Shown: positions 9,464 through 19,425 of the stretch, in pieces | How positions within the stretch are numbered: the stretch's first letter is position 1 | Layout of the letters: each line of letters opens with the position of its first letter | Assembly: GCA_044339595.1 (NCBI GenBank) | Contig: JBIIVF010000001.1 | Coordinates: 1-64,000, forward strand | From: CAZTGZ01 sp044339595 | GTDB lineage: Bacteria; Bacteroidota; Bacteroidia; NS11-12g; UBA9320 | Reading direction: 5' to 3' | DNA: 64,000 nt | Position numbers and translations under genes: made by a program | The notes under the pieces: generated by a model | Databases searched by the model: none | The model's input: the letters and a program-made list of their open reading frames with translations, nothing else | Told to the model about the DNA's origin: nothing

Positions 9464-9874
9464 ATGAAAAAAATAGAACACCTAGGGATTGCGGTAAGAG
9501 ATCTTGAATCCGCTTCGCTTTTATATTCAAAATTGCTCAACACCTTACCATACAAGGAGGAAATAGTTGATTCTGAAAAAGTTATCACGCTTTTTTATCA
9601 GACCGGTGATGCCAAAATTGAACTGCTTCAGGGGATATCTCCTGAAAGTCCGATCAGTCGGTTTATCGAAAAGAAAGGAGAAGGCATTCATCACATCGCT
9701 TTTGAAGTAGATGACATTCATGAAGAAATGGAACGTCTTAAAATGGAAGGTTTTACCTTTCTCAATGATACTCCTAAAAAAGGAGCAGACAATAAACTCA
9801 TCGCCTTCTTACATCCAAAAAGTGCCGGAGGCGTGCTGATTGAAATTTGTCAGGAAATAAGAACCCATGTCTAA
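9464..9874 (+). CDS. mce: Methylmalonyl-CoA epimerase
   Basis: Interconverts (S)- and (R)-methylmalonyl-CoA, linking propionyl-CoA carboxylation (or succinyl-CoA) to the B12-dependent mutase at 50012-53170. The 136-residue vicinal-oxygen-chelate fold begins MKKIEHLGIAVRDLE. The expected metal-ligand positions are visible: the His of HLGIAV, the second His in GEGIHHIAFEVDD and the Glu of GVLIEIC near the C-terminus. Its stop overlaps the start of the next gene by 8 bp, so the two are co-transcribed. Confidence 0.92.
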   Translation: MKKIEHLGIAVRDLESASLLYSKLLNTLPYKEEIVDSEKVITLFYQTGDAKIELLQGISPESPISRFIEKKGEGIHHIAFEVDDIHEEMERLKMEGFTFLNDTPKKGADNKLIAFLHPKSAGGVLIEICQEIRTHV

Positions 9875-10952
9875 AAACCTGAGGGTTATATTAATTATCG
9901 GTGGACTTTTAATGCTCGGATTTACCATCTGGTATTTGAGTAATATTGTTATTTATATTCTGGTTTCTTTTGTCCTTTCGCTCATCGGCCGCCCGATTAT
10001 GAACAAATTGAGTCTGATACGAATAAAAGGAAAAATACTTCCTGATTGGGTTCGTGCAGGCCTTGTTATTCTTCTATTTACCTCCATTTTTTTAGGTATA
10101 GTAGGAATACTCGTACCGGTAGTGAACAAGGAAGTACAGCTGATTTCCTCGATCGACGTACATGAAGTTTTGAGCCGAAATCAAGAGTTTTTCTTAAAAA
10201 TTGAAGAATACGGTGAGAAACTGAAAATCCGAGATGCCAATATTGATTACCTAAAAACCAAATTATCTTCTTATCTCGACTTATCTTTTTTTGGCAATCT
10301 GTTCACAGGCATACTTGCTCAATTTGGAAACTTATTGGTTGCTGTAGGTAGTATTATGTTCATTACCTATTTTTTACTCAAAGATGGAAACATCGTAAAC
10401 AATATCGTAAACAGCTTGACACCTGACCCATATCTCCCCGGTATCAATAATATCATGATAGAAACCCGTGAATTGCTATCTCGGTATTTTACCGGTTTAT
10501 TGATACAAATCACCTTATTCTCCTTAATGATTTGGGGCGGCCTGTCTATGCTGCATATTCAAAATGCTATTTTACTGGGTTTGCTTGCCGGTTTGTTAAA
10601 TGTCATTCCCTATGTAGGTCCATTGATTGGCGGTGCCATTGGTATTGTATTAGGCACTACTGCTAATTTGCATCTTGATTTTCAACTCGAATTGCTTCCC
10701 TTGATTTTAAAAATTGCAGCCGTTTTTAGTGTCGCTCAAATATTGGACAATTTCATTTTCTCGCCCTTGATCTATTCGACCAGTGTTAAAGCACATCCCC
10801 TTGAAATTTTCATGGTAGTGCTCATAGCCGGAACCGTGAGTGGAATTATGGGAATGATTGTGGCGGTGCCATTTTATACGTTTTTGAGAATTGTAGCCAA
10901 AGAATTTTTCCAAGGTTATAAGGTCGTCCAAGGTTTGACTAAAGACCTTTAG
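9867..10952 (+). CDS. AI-2E family transporter (YdiK/PerM-like membrane protein)
   Basis: Integral inner-membrane protein of 361 residues with the family arrangement: two or three N-terminal helices, a soluble segment (about 85-140), then the C-terminal membrane bundle. It has typical motifs (GLLAGLLNVIPYVGPLIGG and the later VLIAGTVSGIMGMIVAVPF). The family is named for proposed autoinducer-2 export, but members have varied roles, including Na+/H+ antiport, so the substrate is unknown. It overlaps the epimerase gene by 8 bp. Confidence 0.88.
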   Translation: MSKNLRVILIIGGLLMLGFTIWYLSNIVIYILVSFVLSLIGRPIMNKLSLIRIKGKILPDWVRAGLVILLFTSIFLGIVGILVPVVNKEVQLISSIDVHEVLSRNQEFFLKIEEYGEKLKIRDANIDYLKTKLSSYLDLSFFGNLFTGILAQFGNLLVAVGSIMFITYFLLKDGNIVNNIVNSLTPDPYLPGINNIMIETRELLSRYFTGLLIQITLFSLMIWGGLSMLHIQNAILLGLLAGLLNVIPYVGPLIGGAIGIVLGTTANLHLDFQLELLPLILKIAAVFSVAQILDNFIFSPLIYSTSVKAHPLEIFMVVLIAGTVSGIMGMIVAVPFYTFLRIVAKEFFQGYKVVQGLTKDL

Positions 10953-11101
10953 CCATCCTCAGATATTCGAGCACGCTCCAGCATACATTATGCTGTAAAT
11001 TAATACTTTACGCTACAGAAACCACCTCCTCTGTTATGGTTTAATGAAGCCCGGGCCAAGTATTTTCCCCCGGTGGTGACATCTAATGACGTCGTGTCTC
11101 A

Positions 11102-11662
11102 TCAACCATTATAAACATTCATGGCCCTTGGAAGACCCTCTGTACAAAAGGTCTGTATAGCATTTGCGGCTTTGACAATAGATGCGTCTACAGTTGGCTG
11201 TTCTAGTTCACTCCACTTCCCCAACACAAAATCCACCTGACGACCCTTCTCAAATTGATTTCCAACGCCAAAACGCAACCGTGGAAATGCATCTGATCCA
11301 AGCACCTCAGTGATGTGGCGCAAACCATTGTGGCCGCCATGACTCCCTTTTGCCCGCAGCCTCAGCACCCCCAAATCTAAATTGAGGTCATCTGTAGCTA
11401 CCAGCAAATGTTCAGGGGCAATCTTCTCTTGTTGCATCCAATATCTGACGGCATTACCACTCAAATTCATATAGGTAGAGGGTTTGATACAAATGACTTG
11501 CCTGCCGCGAAGTTTAAATGACGCTACCCATCCGTAACGTCCGTCTGAAAAGGTCGCTCCTGCTTCCTTCGCCAAATAATCGAGCACATCAAATCCGATG
11601 TTGTGTCGGGTATGGACATATTCTGAACCCGGATTTCCCAAACCTGCAATCAAAAATTTCAT
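11102..11662 (-). CDS. pth: Peptidyl-tRNA hydrolase
   Basis: Releases tRNA from prematurely dissociated peptidyl-tRNA. The 186-residue protein has the family landmarks: GLGNPG at 7-12 (N10 binds substrate), TRHNIGF with catalytic H20, the central PSTYMNLSG block and VATDDLNLDLG with the supporting acid. Only 7 bp separate it from the upstream permease gene, so rbfA, the permease and pth appear to form one operon. Confidence 0.96.
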   Translation of the reverse strand: MKFLIAGLGNPGSEYVHTRHNIGFDVLDYLAKEAGATFSDGRYGWVASFKLRGRQVICIKPSTYMNLSGNAVRYWMQQEKIAPEHLLVATDDLNLDLGVLRLRAKGSHGGHNGLRHITEVLGSDAFPRLRFGVGNQFEKGRQVDFVLGKWSELEQPTVDASIVKAANAIQTFCTEGLPRAMNVYNG

Positions 11663-11669
11663 ATCGTTT

Positions 11670-12887
11670 TCAACTTAACTTGACATCATCTGTTTTCACC
11701 GAATTATAAGCCGGCCAAAATGAACTCAGCAAACCCAACACCACGATCGTCATCCATACCAATAGCACATCTTGCCAGATTACTTTAACAGGATAATAAG
11801 CCACAACACTATTCTCAAGTGGTATGAAACCGATTTCTTGCTGCAATAAACAGACTCCCACGCCAATGATTAGGCCCACAGCCCCGCCAATTAAAGCCAG
11901 CAACAAACCTTCGTAGAGAAAAACAGACCGTATCTGCCTGTAGGTGAAACCCATAGCTTTCAAAACCAATATGTCTTTCTTTTTTTCGATGACCAACATG
12001 GTCAATGCCCCGATCATGTTGAAGGATGCTACAATGAGGATGAACAGCAATATCAGATACGTCGCCAATTTCTCGGATTTGAAAATTTTAAATACCGCTT
12101 CGTTTTGCTCTCTTCGGTCTTTGACAATGAATTTGTCTCCTAACACGTCACCAATTTCCTGTTTGAGCGATTCCTGATCTGACTTCGGGTCAGTGAATAT
12201 CTCTATGGCTGAAACTTCATTGGTATACTGCAACAAATTGCGCATCAACTCCATAGGAACAACTACGTAATCTTTTTCGACGTCTTCTTGTAATACGAAA
12301 ATGCCTGCGGGCAGCACATTATCCATATTCAATGATTCGGTTGGATTGAGCGGATTATATCGGGCATTTCGGTCGGGTATGAAGATCCCAACTTTGCTAA
12401 ATCCGTGCACATTCACGTTTAATCTGGAGGCCACTCCACTTCCAAATAACGCCATGGGTGAGGTGCCCCTCTTAAGGTCAGCATTGCCTGCAATCACCAA
12501 TGTGTCTAGACCGAGTAGTTCAGGATAGTCTAGTTCTACTCCTTTCAATTTTACAATTTCCTGTGCATCTTGATAGGTAATCACACCATTTTCTTCCAAA
12601 GATGAACGAGCGGCCAAAACCCCCTTCATTTCTTCGATGCGTTTTATTTTATTGACATCCGGCTTAAATACCTTCCCTTTTACTGGCGTCACTTTTAAGG
12701 GTGGATCAAAGGAACCAATCATCCCTGAAACGATACTTTCAAAACCATTAAGCGCTGATAATATGATGATTAATGCAGCCGATCCGACCAAAAAAGCCAC
12801 CACTGAAATACCGGAAATGATGTGAATAGCATTGGCAGATTTTGCCGAAAACAAATATCTTCTTGCTAACCGTAAACCAATGTTCAT
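11670..12887 (-). CDS. LolC/LolE-like ABC transporter permease (FtsX family)
   Basis: Inner-membrane permease of the MacB/FtsX type, about 405 residues, that in related systems extracts lipoproteins from the inner membrane for transfer to the outer membrane. It has one N-terminal helix (about 25-50, with ISGISVVAFLVGSAALIIILSAL read as one segment), a large periplasmic domain (about 50-265) and three C-terminal helices with the conserved LKAMGFTYRQIRSVFLYEG coupling region. The ATG at 12887 is preferred; the frame also contains TTG at 12893, which overlaps the rbfA stop. No ATPase gene is adjacent. Confidence 0.85.
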   Translation of the reverse strand: MNIGLRLARRYLFSAKSANAIHIISGISVVAFLVGSAALIIILSALNGFESIVSGMIGSFDPPLKVTPVKGKVFKPDVNKIKRIEEMKGVLAARSSLEENGVITYQDAQEIVKLKGVELDYPELLGLDTLVIAGNADLKRGTSPMALFGSGVASRLNVNVHGFSKVGIFIPDRNARYNPLNPTESLNMDNVLPAGIFVLQEDVEKDYVVVPMELMRNLLQYTNEVSAIEIFTDPKSDQESLKQEIGDVLGDKFIVKDRREQNEAVFKIFKSEKLATYLILLFILIVASFNMIGALTMLVIEKKKDILVLKAMGFTYRQIRSVFLYEGLLLALIGGAVGLIIGVGVCLLQQEIGFIPLENSVVAYYPVKVIWQDVLLVWMTIVVLGLLSSFWPAYNSVKTDDVKLS

Positions 12888-12889
12888 GT

Positions 12890-13258
12890 TCAAGAAGAAG
12901 GGTCAGAATCTTTTGGCTTATTCAGTTGATCTATCAAAGCATCCATCCGCAAGGCATGGTCGAGCGTATTATCAAGATAGAATTTAATTTCCGGAATGCG
13001 CCTTACCTGGTTTTTCAAGCTGGCAGCCAAGGAATGTCTCAATTCTTTATTGTGCAATTCGAGCGACTCAATCATCTGGTCTTTGGGCTTATTTCCCATA
13101 ATGCTGAGATATATTTTTGCGAGCCCCAAATCAGGCGTTACAATCGCTTCTGTCACCGTAATTAAGGTGCCCGAAAAATGCTGAGAAACAAACCTATCGA
13201 TAATGGTCCCCATATCTTTCTGAATTTGTCTGGATAGTTTTTCGGTTCTGCCGGCCAT
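12890..13258 (-). CDS. rbfA: Ribosome-binding factor A
   Basis: Small KH-fold protein (122 residues) that binds the 30S precursor and aids 16S rRNA 5'-end maturation. It starts TEKLSRQIQKDMGTII and contains the family segments LITVTEAIVTPDLGLAKIYLS and RHSLAASLKNQVRRIPEIKFYLD. It is the first gene of rbfA-permease-pth, 2 bp before the permease ATG. Confidence 0.93.
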   Translation of the reverse strand: MAGRTEKLSRQIQKDMGTIIDRFVSQHFSGTLITVTEAIVTPDLGLAKIYLSIMGNKPKDQMIESLELHNKELRHSLAASLKNQVRRIPEIKFYLDNTLDHALRMDALIDQLNKPKDSDPSS

Positions 13259-13465
13259 AATCGATTTTAAGAACTGCGAAATTACACAAAATTCATGGTT
13301 GAAGGATGGGTAAATTCCTTACAAATCAGGCTAAAGTACCTAAAAACAATCTCGTAAAATGTATTTTTTTCAACAGGAATGAAGAATATGACAGAAAACA
13401 TGGCCATTTTTTACACATGAAGCAACGAATTGGTTACATTTGTTATCCTATTATAAAGTCTCATT

Positions 13466-16400
13466 ATGCGGATTATTTACATCATTTTACTCGGCCTGTT
13501 TATTCCGCTGTCTCAAATAAGCAAGGCGGATCATATTATCGGTTCAGATTTGAGTTACCGATGCAGTGGCACCAATGACAGTATTTGGAAAGTCACCTTT
13601 AATTTTTACCGTGATTGTAATGGTTGCTATGTATTGAGCCAGTCACCAAAGTGCGGCACAAGCGAGAACTGCAATAGTTCACAAACTGCGCCCACGGCGG
13701 TTGCCATACGATGTATGGATAACAATTCATCAGTAGGAACTTTGAACCTTGTCCGGACCTCGATCACTGACATCACAAAAACTTGTAAGGCTGTCAAAAG
13801 CAAATGTGCACAACCCTGCAATACTTCGTATCCATACGGAATTGAGAAACACACCTTTGAAGGAACTTTAGATTTAAGGGCGGCCATGAGAAATGGATGT
13901 TGCAGATTCGAGCTTTCCGCTTTGTTGTATGTGAGAAACGTGGCTATAACTACAGGCCAACAGCAACAGTCCTTCTTCACCTTTGCTGAACTCAATGCCT
14001 GTGCAAAACCTTGCAACTCCTCACCGGCCCTTACCAATGACCCGGTAGCTATCCTCTGTTGCAATCAGCCGTATGTTTTTAATAACGGGGCGGTAGATAC
14101 CGCCAATTATGATTCATTGTCATACTCATTTAGCGGAGCATTTCAAAACAGAAATCAGCTCAATACTTACAATGGAGGTCGCTCCCCTTCCAATCCTATT
14201 CAAGCCTATTATCCTAACCCGCTTAAACATCCCTACACAAACCCGGACGCAAATCCTCCCATAGGTCTTTATTTAGATGCTGAATCAGGAGATATCATTT
14301 TTACTCCCACAGATTGCAGTCAGGTAGCGGTAGTTGTGATGCAGATAGATGAATGGCGAAAAGACTCGACGGGTAAGTATAAGAATATCGGAATCACGCG
14401 AAGGGATATGCAATTTATAGTCACGCAATGTCCGGATAACAATCCACCACGAATAACGAACACCAAATACCTTTTTAATACTTGTGAAGGGTCACAAATT
14501 TGCTTTAACATCTCAACGGATGACAAGGTTTTTACGCCTCCTCCTCCTGCTCCCACTCCTACCCCTGACACGGTAACTTTAACTTGGAACAGGGGTATTC
14601 CCGGAGCCACTTTCAAGATTCTCAATCCAAATGACCGACTCAAAACCGGTGAATTTTGCTGGACTCCTCCGGTCGGAACATCAAGCACACTTCCCTATTC
14701 ATTTACCGCCACCGTAACCGATGATGCTTGTCCTAAAAATGCCAGTTCAACCCGTTCTTTCAGGATCCTCGTTAAACCAAAAGCTCAAGACACCCGTAAA
14801 TACGCAGACCTAGGTTGCGGATTTTATTCTGCGAAAGCCACTCCTGCCAATAATTTCGCCGGAACCCCCTCCTATGATTGGCAAATCAGAGACTCAACAG
14901 GGATTCTCATTTTTGATAAGAAAACGGCTTATTTTAAAAGTACTGGAACTTTTATCAGCACGAAAGACTCTGACGTCGTTCATTTTAGAAAAGGAGGGAA
15001 ATATATCCTTCAGCACATTGTAAATAACAAACCAAACGATTGTCCAACTACCTATTATGACACGCTGATAATTCCTGATTTACTGGAGGTTAACCTTGCT
15101 TTAGGAAAAGATACCTTCGTTTGTATAGGCGCCACTTTGCGATTTTCTCCATACTTGAAAAATGAAAAAGCACCGGTATCTTACAAATGGGCTACACCTT
15201 CTGTTCACAATTCAAAAGATACGCTTTCCTATTTTGATATATCTCCGACCACAGATACCGCAGTTTCATTGTTTGTTCAGGATGGATCGAAATGCACCGC
15301 TTGGGATACGGTCAGAATATTCTTGCGCGAAAACCCCAAAGTGAAAATCGGGCCGGATTTACGTATATGCTCTTATGACTCTGCTCTATTTGTTCCGGTG
15401 ATTGATACGGTAAAAACAAAAATCAATGATTCAACCTGGGTAAATCAAGGCAATACATTCAGATATACCTGGTATTTGAATAAAGTTCCCTATTCAAGTG
15501 ATTCCATCCTGAGAATTAATCAAAAAGGCTCCTATGAATTACATGTGGTGGATAGCTTAGGCTGTATTGGGAAAGACACGGCCATTCTATACGTGAATGA
15601 TGTTGTTACCGCCTATGCAGGAGTGGATCAGGTAAAATGCTGGAATGACAGTCTGGTATTGGTCGCCCAAGGATTAGATACTGCAGGCAATGGCAAATCC
15701 GGTACCTATAGATGGTGGGATATCACCAGCAACGCTCCGATCAGAATCAATAAAGGCACAGCCAGTACTTTGAAATTTCCGATTAAAGTAACCACCGACT
15801 TTCAGCTCGAATTGTTTGTGACTGAAGATACAACAACCTGCTATCATGCTGATACGATAAATGTAAAGGTGAACGCGTTGCCGGTCATCACCAAACCGAC
15901 CGACCAAAGTGTTTGCTGCGATGCCGGAGATATCGGTTTAAATCTTTTAAGTCCAACGCCGGCACCGGCAGGAGGAAAATGGTATTCAAATCAGCGTTCA
16001 GACATCGTTGTGTTTGATAAAACTTTCTTAACCGGCAAAGTTTGTGACCCAACCAATAAAACTACTTGGAGTTTGGTTTACGAATACACCGATCCGGCTA
16101 CAACCTGTATCAATCGAGATTCCATAAAAATTGTGGTAAATCCTTTACCTAGAGTGACCTTAAAGGAAGGTTATTACTGCCAGGATTTGCAAAAGACCAA
16201 GCTCATCAAACACGTTTTACAACCGGGTAACCCCAATTTGGGAACCCAAGAATGGAAATGTGTGGATTGCCGAGGATACAAAGAATCTGATTTAATCAAA
16301 AATGTAGGATCTCCTCTATTCCCCGATTATGAATTGAACTTTGATGAAACTACTATGAACTTGGGCTCCAAGAATGAAGATACCTTGTTCTTAGAGTTTA

Positions 16401-18058
16401 GTTTCAGAGATGGATCAGGATGTCGCAACAAGGATACTGCATTCTTTAGAATTGTTAGGGTTCCGAAAATAAGTTGGATTGGCTTTAAACCACTTTGTTG
16501 GAATGACGGCTTGGTGAGCTTGAATACTTTGAGTAAGGTTGATCCTAAAGATGGTATTTGGATCAGTATGGATACCTTGGGATATACCAAAATGCCGGCT
16601 GGTTCTATTCTAGGCGACACTTTAGATACCCGCAAAACAGACCCATTGGGTAAGACCTATTACATGCGTTACTTGCATACAGCGAGCGGATGTCCGGTTT
16701 GGAAGGATACTACATTAACCATCAATCCGTTGCCAAAAGTAACGCCAACACCTTTGCCGCCCTTGGTCTGTGAGAATGAAGCCCCGATTACACTTGGTGC
16801 CACACCATCAGGCGGAACCTGGAGTTCTCCTCAAACCGGCGTAGTGAGTGCAGGCAGGTTCTCACCGGCCACTTCACCGACGGGTGTTTCATTAAAAATG
16901 ATATACCGATATACCAATCCGGTAACGGGTTGTTCGGGTTCTGATTCTATTACCTCGATGGTAGAAGCCTTGGCGGAAGTAGAAATACTGACAGCTGATT
17001 TGGATACATGCCGCAGTCCGCTGATGAGCAAGTTGGTATCTGCCCGATTTGCCAATACCCCATCGATTACCTGGATGCCACTGAGTGGTGGAACGGTAGA
17101 CAATGCCAAAGGCAATCCTGTAACCTTTACCTTCAGCACCACCCATGATACCATGCAACAACTGTTGTTGTATGTTATGACCGAAGATGGCAATGCTTGT
17201 CCGTTTGTGGATGACTTATTGACCATCAGGGTGCATCCGATTCCACATGTAACGGTAACGCCGGATGATCCGAATGGATGTAATCCGCATGCTGTAACCT
17301 TTAACACGGTATTCAATAACAAGGTAAATCCTGCCACGGCTACCTATGCCTGGGATTTTGGAGATGGAGCAACCGGCTTGGTTCAAAACCCGGTGCACAG
17401 TTATACCAAAGAAGGGGTGAGCAATGTGAGTTTGAAAGTAACGAGCGATCGGGGTTGCGATAGTTCTGTGGGCCTACAGGTGGAAGTATATCCGAATCCG
17501 CAAGCCGACTTTACACCCAATCCAAATAACTACACCACCGCCGCCTTACCGAGGTTCAAATTTATTAACCAATCTATAGTCAGCAATGTATTGGGCAGTT
17601 ATTTGGATAAACATGAATGGGATTTTGGAGATCCAAACAGCAATACCGATACCTCAACCGAACATAGTCCAATGTTTTACTACCCGGGCGATACGGCCAA
17701 TTATCAGGTATGGTTGAAGGTGACCACCAATTACGGTTGTACAGACAGCACCATGCGTTTGGTCAGAATCGGGCCTGACATATTGGTATTTATTCCGAAT
17801 GCATTCACACCGGGCAAGGGAGGTCCTTCAAAAAATGAGGACTTCAATGTTGTGGCCAGCGGGTTTAAAACTTACAATATGATGATCTTCAACCGTTGGG
17901 GTGAAATCATCTTTGAAAGCAATGATATCAACAAAGGTTGGGATGGCACATTCAACGGTGCAGATTGTCAACAGGATGTATATGCCTATTCATTGAAAGT
18001 AACGAGCCTGAATGATGAAAGCTATGAATACTCCGGAGTTATTCACTTGCTGAGATAA
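13466..18058 (+). CDS. Giant T9SS type B (CHU_C-tailed) surface protein
   Basis: Secreted protein of 1530 residues, unknown role. The signal peptide covers about 1-22 (MRIIYIILLGLFIPLSQ). A cysteine-rich N-terminal region (about 25-200, e.g. FYRDCNGC, PKCGTSENC) may be disulfide-bonded. A long array of Ig-like/PKD-like beta domains follows, with GGTWS-type phrases around 1110. Two clear PKD domains lie at about 1272-1335 (YAWDFGDG) and 1345-1435 (HEWDFGD). The tail (about 1438-1530, VFIPNAFTPG ... FNRWGEIIFES ... GWDGTFNG) is the gliding-motility-associated C-terminal domain used by T9SS clients of type B. Such proteins act as adhesins or envelope coats; the ligand is unknown. Confidence 0.88.
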   Translation: MRIIYIILLGLFIPLSQISKADHIIGSDLSYRCSGTNDSIWKVTFNFYRDCNGCYVLSQSPKCGTSENCNSSQTAPTAVAIRCMDNNSSVGTLNLVRTSITDITKTCKAVKSKCAQPCNTSYPYGIEKHTFEGTLDLRAAMRNGCCRFELSALLYVRNVAITTGQQQQSFFTFAELNACAKPCNSSPALTNDPVAILCCNQPYVFNNGAVDTANYDSLSYSFSGAFQNRNQLNTYNGGRSPSNPIQAYYPNPLKHPYTNPDANPPIGLYLDAESGDIIFTPTDCSQVAVVVMQIDEWRKDSTGKYKNIGITRRDMQFIVTQCPDNNPPRITNTKYLFNTCEGSQICFNISTDDKVFTPPPPAPTPTPDTVTLTWNRGIPGATFKILNPNDRLKTGEFCWTPPVGTSSTLPYSFTATVTDDACPKNASSTRSFRILVKPKAQDTRKYADLGCGFYSAKATPANNFAGTPSYDWQIRDSTGILIFDKKTAYFKSTGTFISTKDSDVVHFRKGGKYILQHIVNNKPNDCPTTYYDTLIIPDLLEVNLALGKDTFVCIGATLRFSPYLKNEKAPVSYKWATPSVHNSKDTLSYFDISPTTDTAVSLFVQDGSKCTAWDTVRIFLRENPKVKIGPDLRICSYDSALFVPVIDTVKTKINDSTWVNQGNTFRYTWYLNKVPYSSDSILRINQKGSYELHVVDSLGCIGKDTAILYVNDVVTAYAGVDQVKCWNDSLVLVAQGLDTAGNGKSGTYRWWDITSNAPIRINKGTASTLKFPIKVTTDFQLELFVTEDTTTCYHADTINVKVNALPVITKPTDQSVCCDAGDIGLNLLSPTPAPAGGKWYSNQRSDIVVFDKTFLTGKVCDPTNKTTWSLVYEYTDPATTCINRDSIKIVVNPLPRVTLKEGYYCQDLQKTKLIKHVLQPGNPNLGTQEWKCVDCRGYKESDLIKNVGSPLFPDYELNFDETTMNLGSKNEDTLFLEFSFRDGSGCRNKDTAFFRIVRVPKISWIGFKPLCWNDGLVSLNTLSKVDPKDGIWISMDTLGYTKMPAGSILGDTLDTRKTDPLGKTYYMRYLHTASGCPVWKDTTLTINPLPKVTPTPLPPLVCENEAPITLGATPSGGTWSSPQTGVVSAGRFSPATSPTGVSLKMIYRYTNPVTGCSGSDSITSMVEALAEVEILTADLDTCRSPLMSKLVSARFANTPSITWMPLSGGTVDNAKGNPVTFTFSTTHDTMQQLLLYVMTEDGNACPFVDDLLTIRVHPIPHVTVTPDDPNGCNPHAVTFNTVFNNKVNPATATYAWDFGDGATGLVQNPVHSYTKEGVSNVSLKVTSDRGCDSSVGLQVEVYPNPQADFTPNPNNYTTAALPRFKFINQSIVSNVLGSYLDKHEWDFGDPNSNTDTSTEHSPMFYYPGDTANYQVWLKVTTNYGCTDSTMRLVRIGPDILVFIPNAFTPGKGGPSKNEDFNVVASGFKTYNMMIFNRWGEIIFESNDINKGWDGTFNGADCQQDVYAYSLKVTSLNDESYEYSGVIHLLR

Positions 18059-18110
18059 GCACTATAGATTCTATTCAGCTTTCTCAATTTTTCATTAGGT
18101 TTGAACCTGA

Positions 18111-18722
18111 ATGAAATATTTGGTGGCCTATGGTGCCGGCGCAATGACCGGATTTGTTTTGAGCTTGATGTTGGGGACGGTATTTTTTGCCATACTTAAT
18201 TACAGCATAAAGTTAGGATATAAAAAAGGCGTCTCCATTTCAATAGGGGTGATTATCTCTGATTTGATTTTCATCTCTATCTGTTTATTTGGAAATCAAT
18301 ACATTCCATTCTTGCAGCAATATGAAAATACCGTAAAGATAGCTGGGGGTATTCTGATCATCGTTATGGGATTATCCCAAATTTTGAGCAAAAACAAAGA
18401 GCCCAAAGCGGCCAATTTTAGCCGAGCCGGAAGTATCACCTATTTTGTAACTCAAGGATTTCTGCTCAACTTCTTAAATCCGGTGAATTTGATCAGTTGG
18501 TTTGCCATCTACACCTACCTTGTGACTGTTATGAAATACTCCTTTGGTGAACTTTCGTGGTATTTTGCAGGCAGTCTGAGCGCAATATTTATGGTTGAAT
18601 TTGCCTTATCCTACTTTGCCGAGAAACTCAACCGATTTCTTCCTCCCAAAAGAATTCGTCAGATCAATATGGTCGTGGGGATTTTATTCATTGGATTGGG
18701 AATATTTTTAATGGTTCGATAA
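18111..18722 (+). CDS. LysE family amino-acid/metabolite exporter
   Basis: Inner-membrane protein of 203 residues with about six hydrophobic segments. It has the family feature of a first helix with a G-x-x-x-G run followed by a positively charged loop (YSIKLGYKKGVSISIGV), and the later LLNFLNPVNLISWFAIY block corresponding to the conserved NPK/NP motif. LysE/RhtB proteins export lysine, threonine or related solutes; the substrate cannot be told here. It starts 52 bp after the giant T9SS gene and may read from the same transcript. Confidence 0.85.
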   Translation: MKYLVAYGAGAMTGFVLSLMLGTVFFAILNYSIKLGYKKGVSISIGVIISDLIFISICLFGNQYIPFLQQYENTVKIAGGILIIVMGLSQILSKNKEPKAANFSRAGSITYFVTQGFLLNFLNPVNLISWFAIYTYLVTVMKYSFGELSWYFAGSLSAIFMVEFALSYFAEKLNRFLPPKRIRQINMVVGILFIGLGIFLMVR

Positions 18723-18853
18723 TCAAGAATAGCATCAACCATGTTCATAGAAACTGTAAAATCCTTTTTTTAAAAAGATTTTCTTTAAAAATCTCAAAAT
18801 CACAATTATCCTTCGTTGCCTGAATGTTCATTTATTTACTGCAATTTTTTAAT

Positions 18854-18861
18854 TATCTTTG
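18854..18861 (+). promoter_or_regulatory. Probable -7 element of the cold-shock-domain gene
   Basis: TATCTTTG matches TAnnTTTG and lies 77 bp before the ATG at 18939, predicting a 5' leader of about 70 nt. This would fit cold-shock mRNAs, which often have structured leaders. No good -33 box is seen. Confidence 0.4.
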
Positions 18862-18938
18862 TACCAATCAGCCAATGTCCTGTTCTTGTTTACTTTAACA
18901 GACCGTTTTCTGAATTAAAAAAAGACACAAAAAAATAA

Positions 18939-19397
18939 ATGAGTAAATCACAGGAGACCTGGAACAAAAAAGAAGCAGAAAAAAAGAGGCTTAAAAAACG
19001 TCAGGACAAAGAGGCAAAAAAACAGGAAAGGAAATCAAACACCAAAGACAACAAATCATTCGATGATATGATTGCTTATGTGGATGAGTTTGGAAATTTC
19101 ACCAATGTACCTCCTGACCCTAGTAAGAGAACTGAAATTGCTGAAGACGACATCATGATCAGCATTCCAAAGCAATTGCCACAAGAAGAAGGAGACAATG
19201 TAAGAACTGGGGTGGTTTCCTTTTTCAATGATTCCAAAGGCTTTGGATTTATAGAAGACTCTGATAACAAACAGAGCATTTTTGTTCACATCAATGGTTT
19301 AATAGACCGAATCTCAGAAAGAGATAAAGTGACTTTTGAAACCGAATCCGGTCCTAAAGGACTAATAGCTGTAAAAGTTCAGCTGGTTAAGAAGTAA
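18939..19397 (+). CDS. Cold-shock-domain protein with charged N-terminal extension
   Basis: RNA/DNA-binding protein of 152 residues. Residues about 86-152 form one cold-shock domain (GVVSFFNDSKGFGFIEDSDNK ... IFVHINGL), with the KGFGFI and FVH nucleic-acid-binding motifs intact. Residues 1-32 are almost wholly Lys/Glu/Arg/Gln and probably form a charged helix. A linker includes YVDEFGNFTNVPPDPSKR. This long form is common in Bacteroidota and differs from classic 70-residue Csp proteins. It likely acts as an RNA chaperone. It is convergent with pyrH, with a 28-bp gap. Confidence 0.9.
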   Translation: MSKSQETWNKKEAEKKRLKKRQDKEAKKQERKSNTKDNKSFDDMIAYVDEFGNFTNVPPDPSKRTEIAEDDIMISIPKQLPQEEGDNVRTGVVSFFNDSKGFGFIEDSDNKQSIFVHINGLIDRISERDKVTFETESGPKGLIAVKVQLVKK

Positions 19398-19425
19398 TAT
19401 TTAAAGGTTGAAGCGGCAGAAATGA

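Noticed and set aside
9867..10952. Reading the AI-2E family gene as proof of quorum sensing
   Set aside because: The family name is historical and members transport various substrates; no luxS is in the window.
16831..17337. Minus-strand 168-codon frame inside the giant T9SS gene
   Set aside because: It is antisense to a long gene with clear PKD and sorting domains and has no recognisable motif; a shadow of coding bias.
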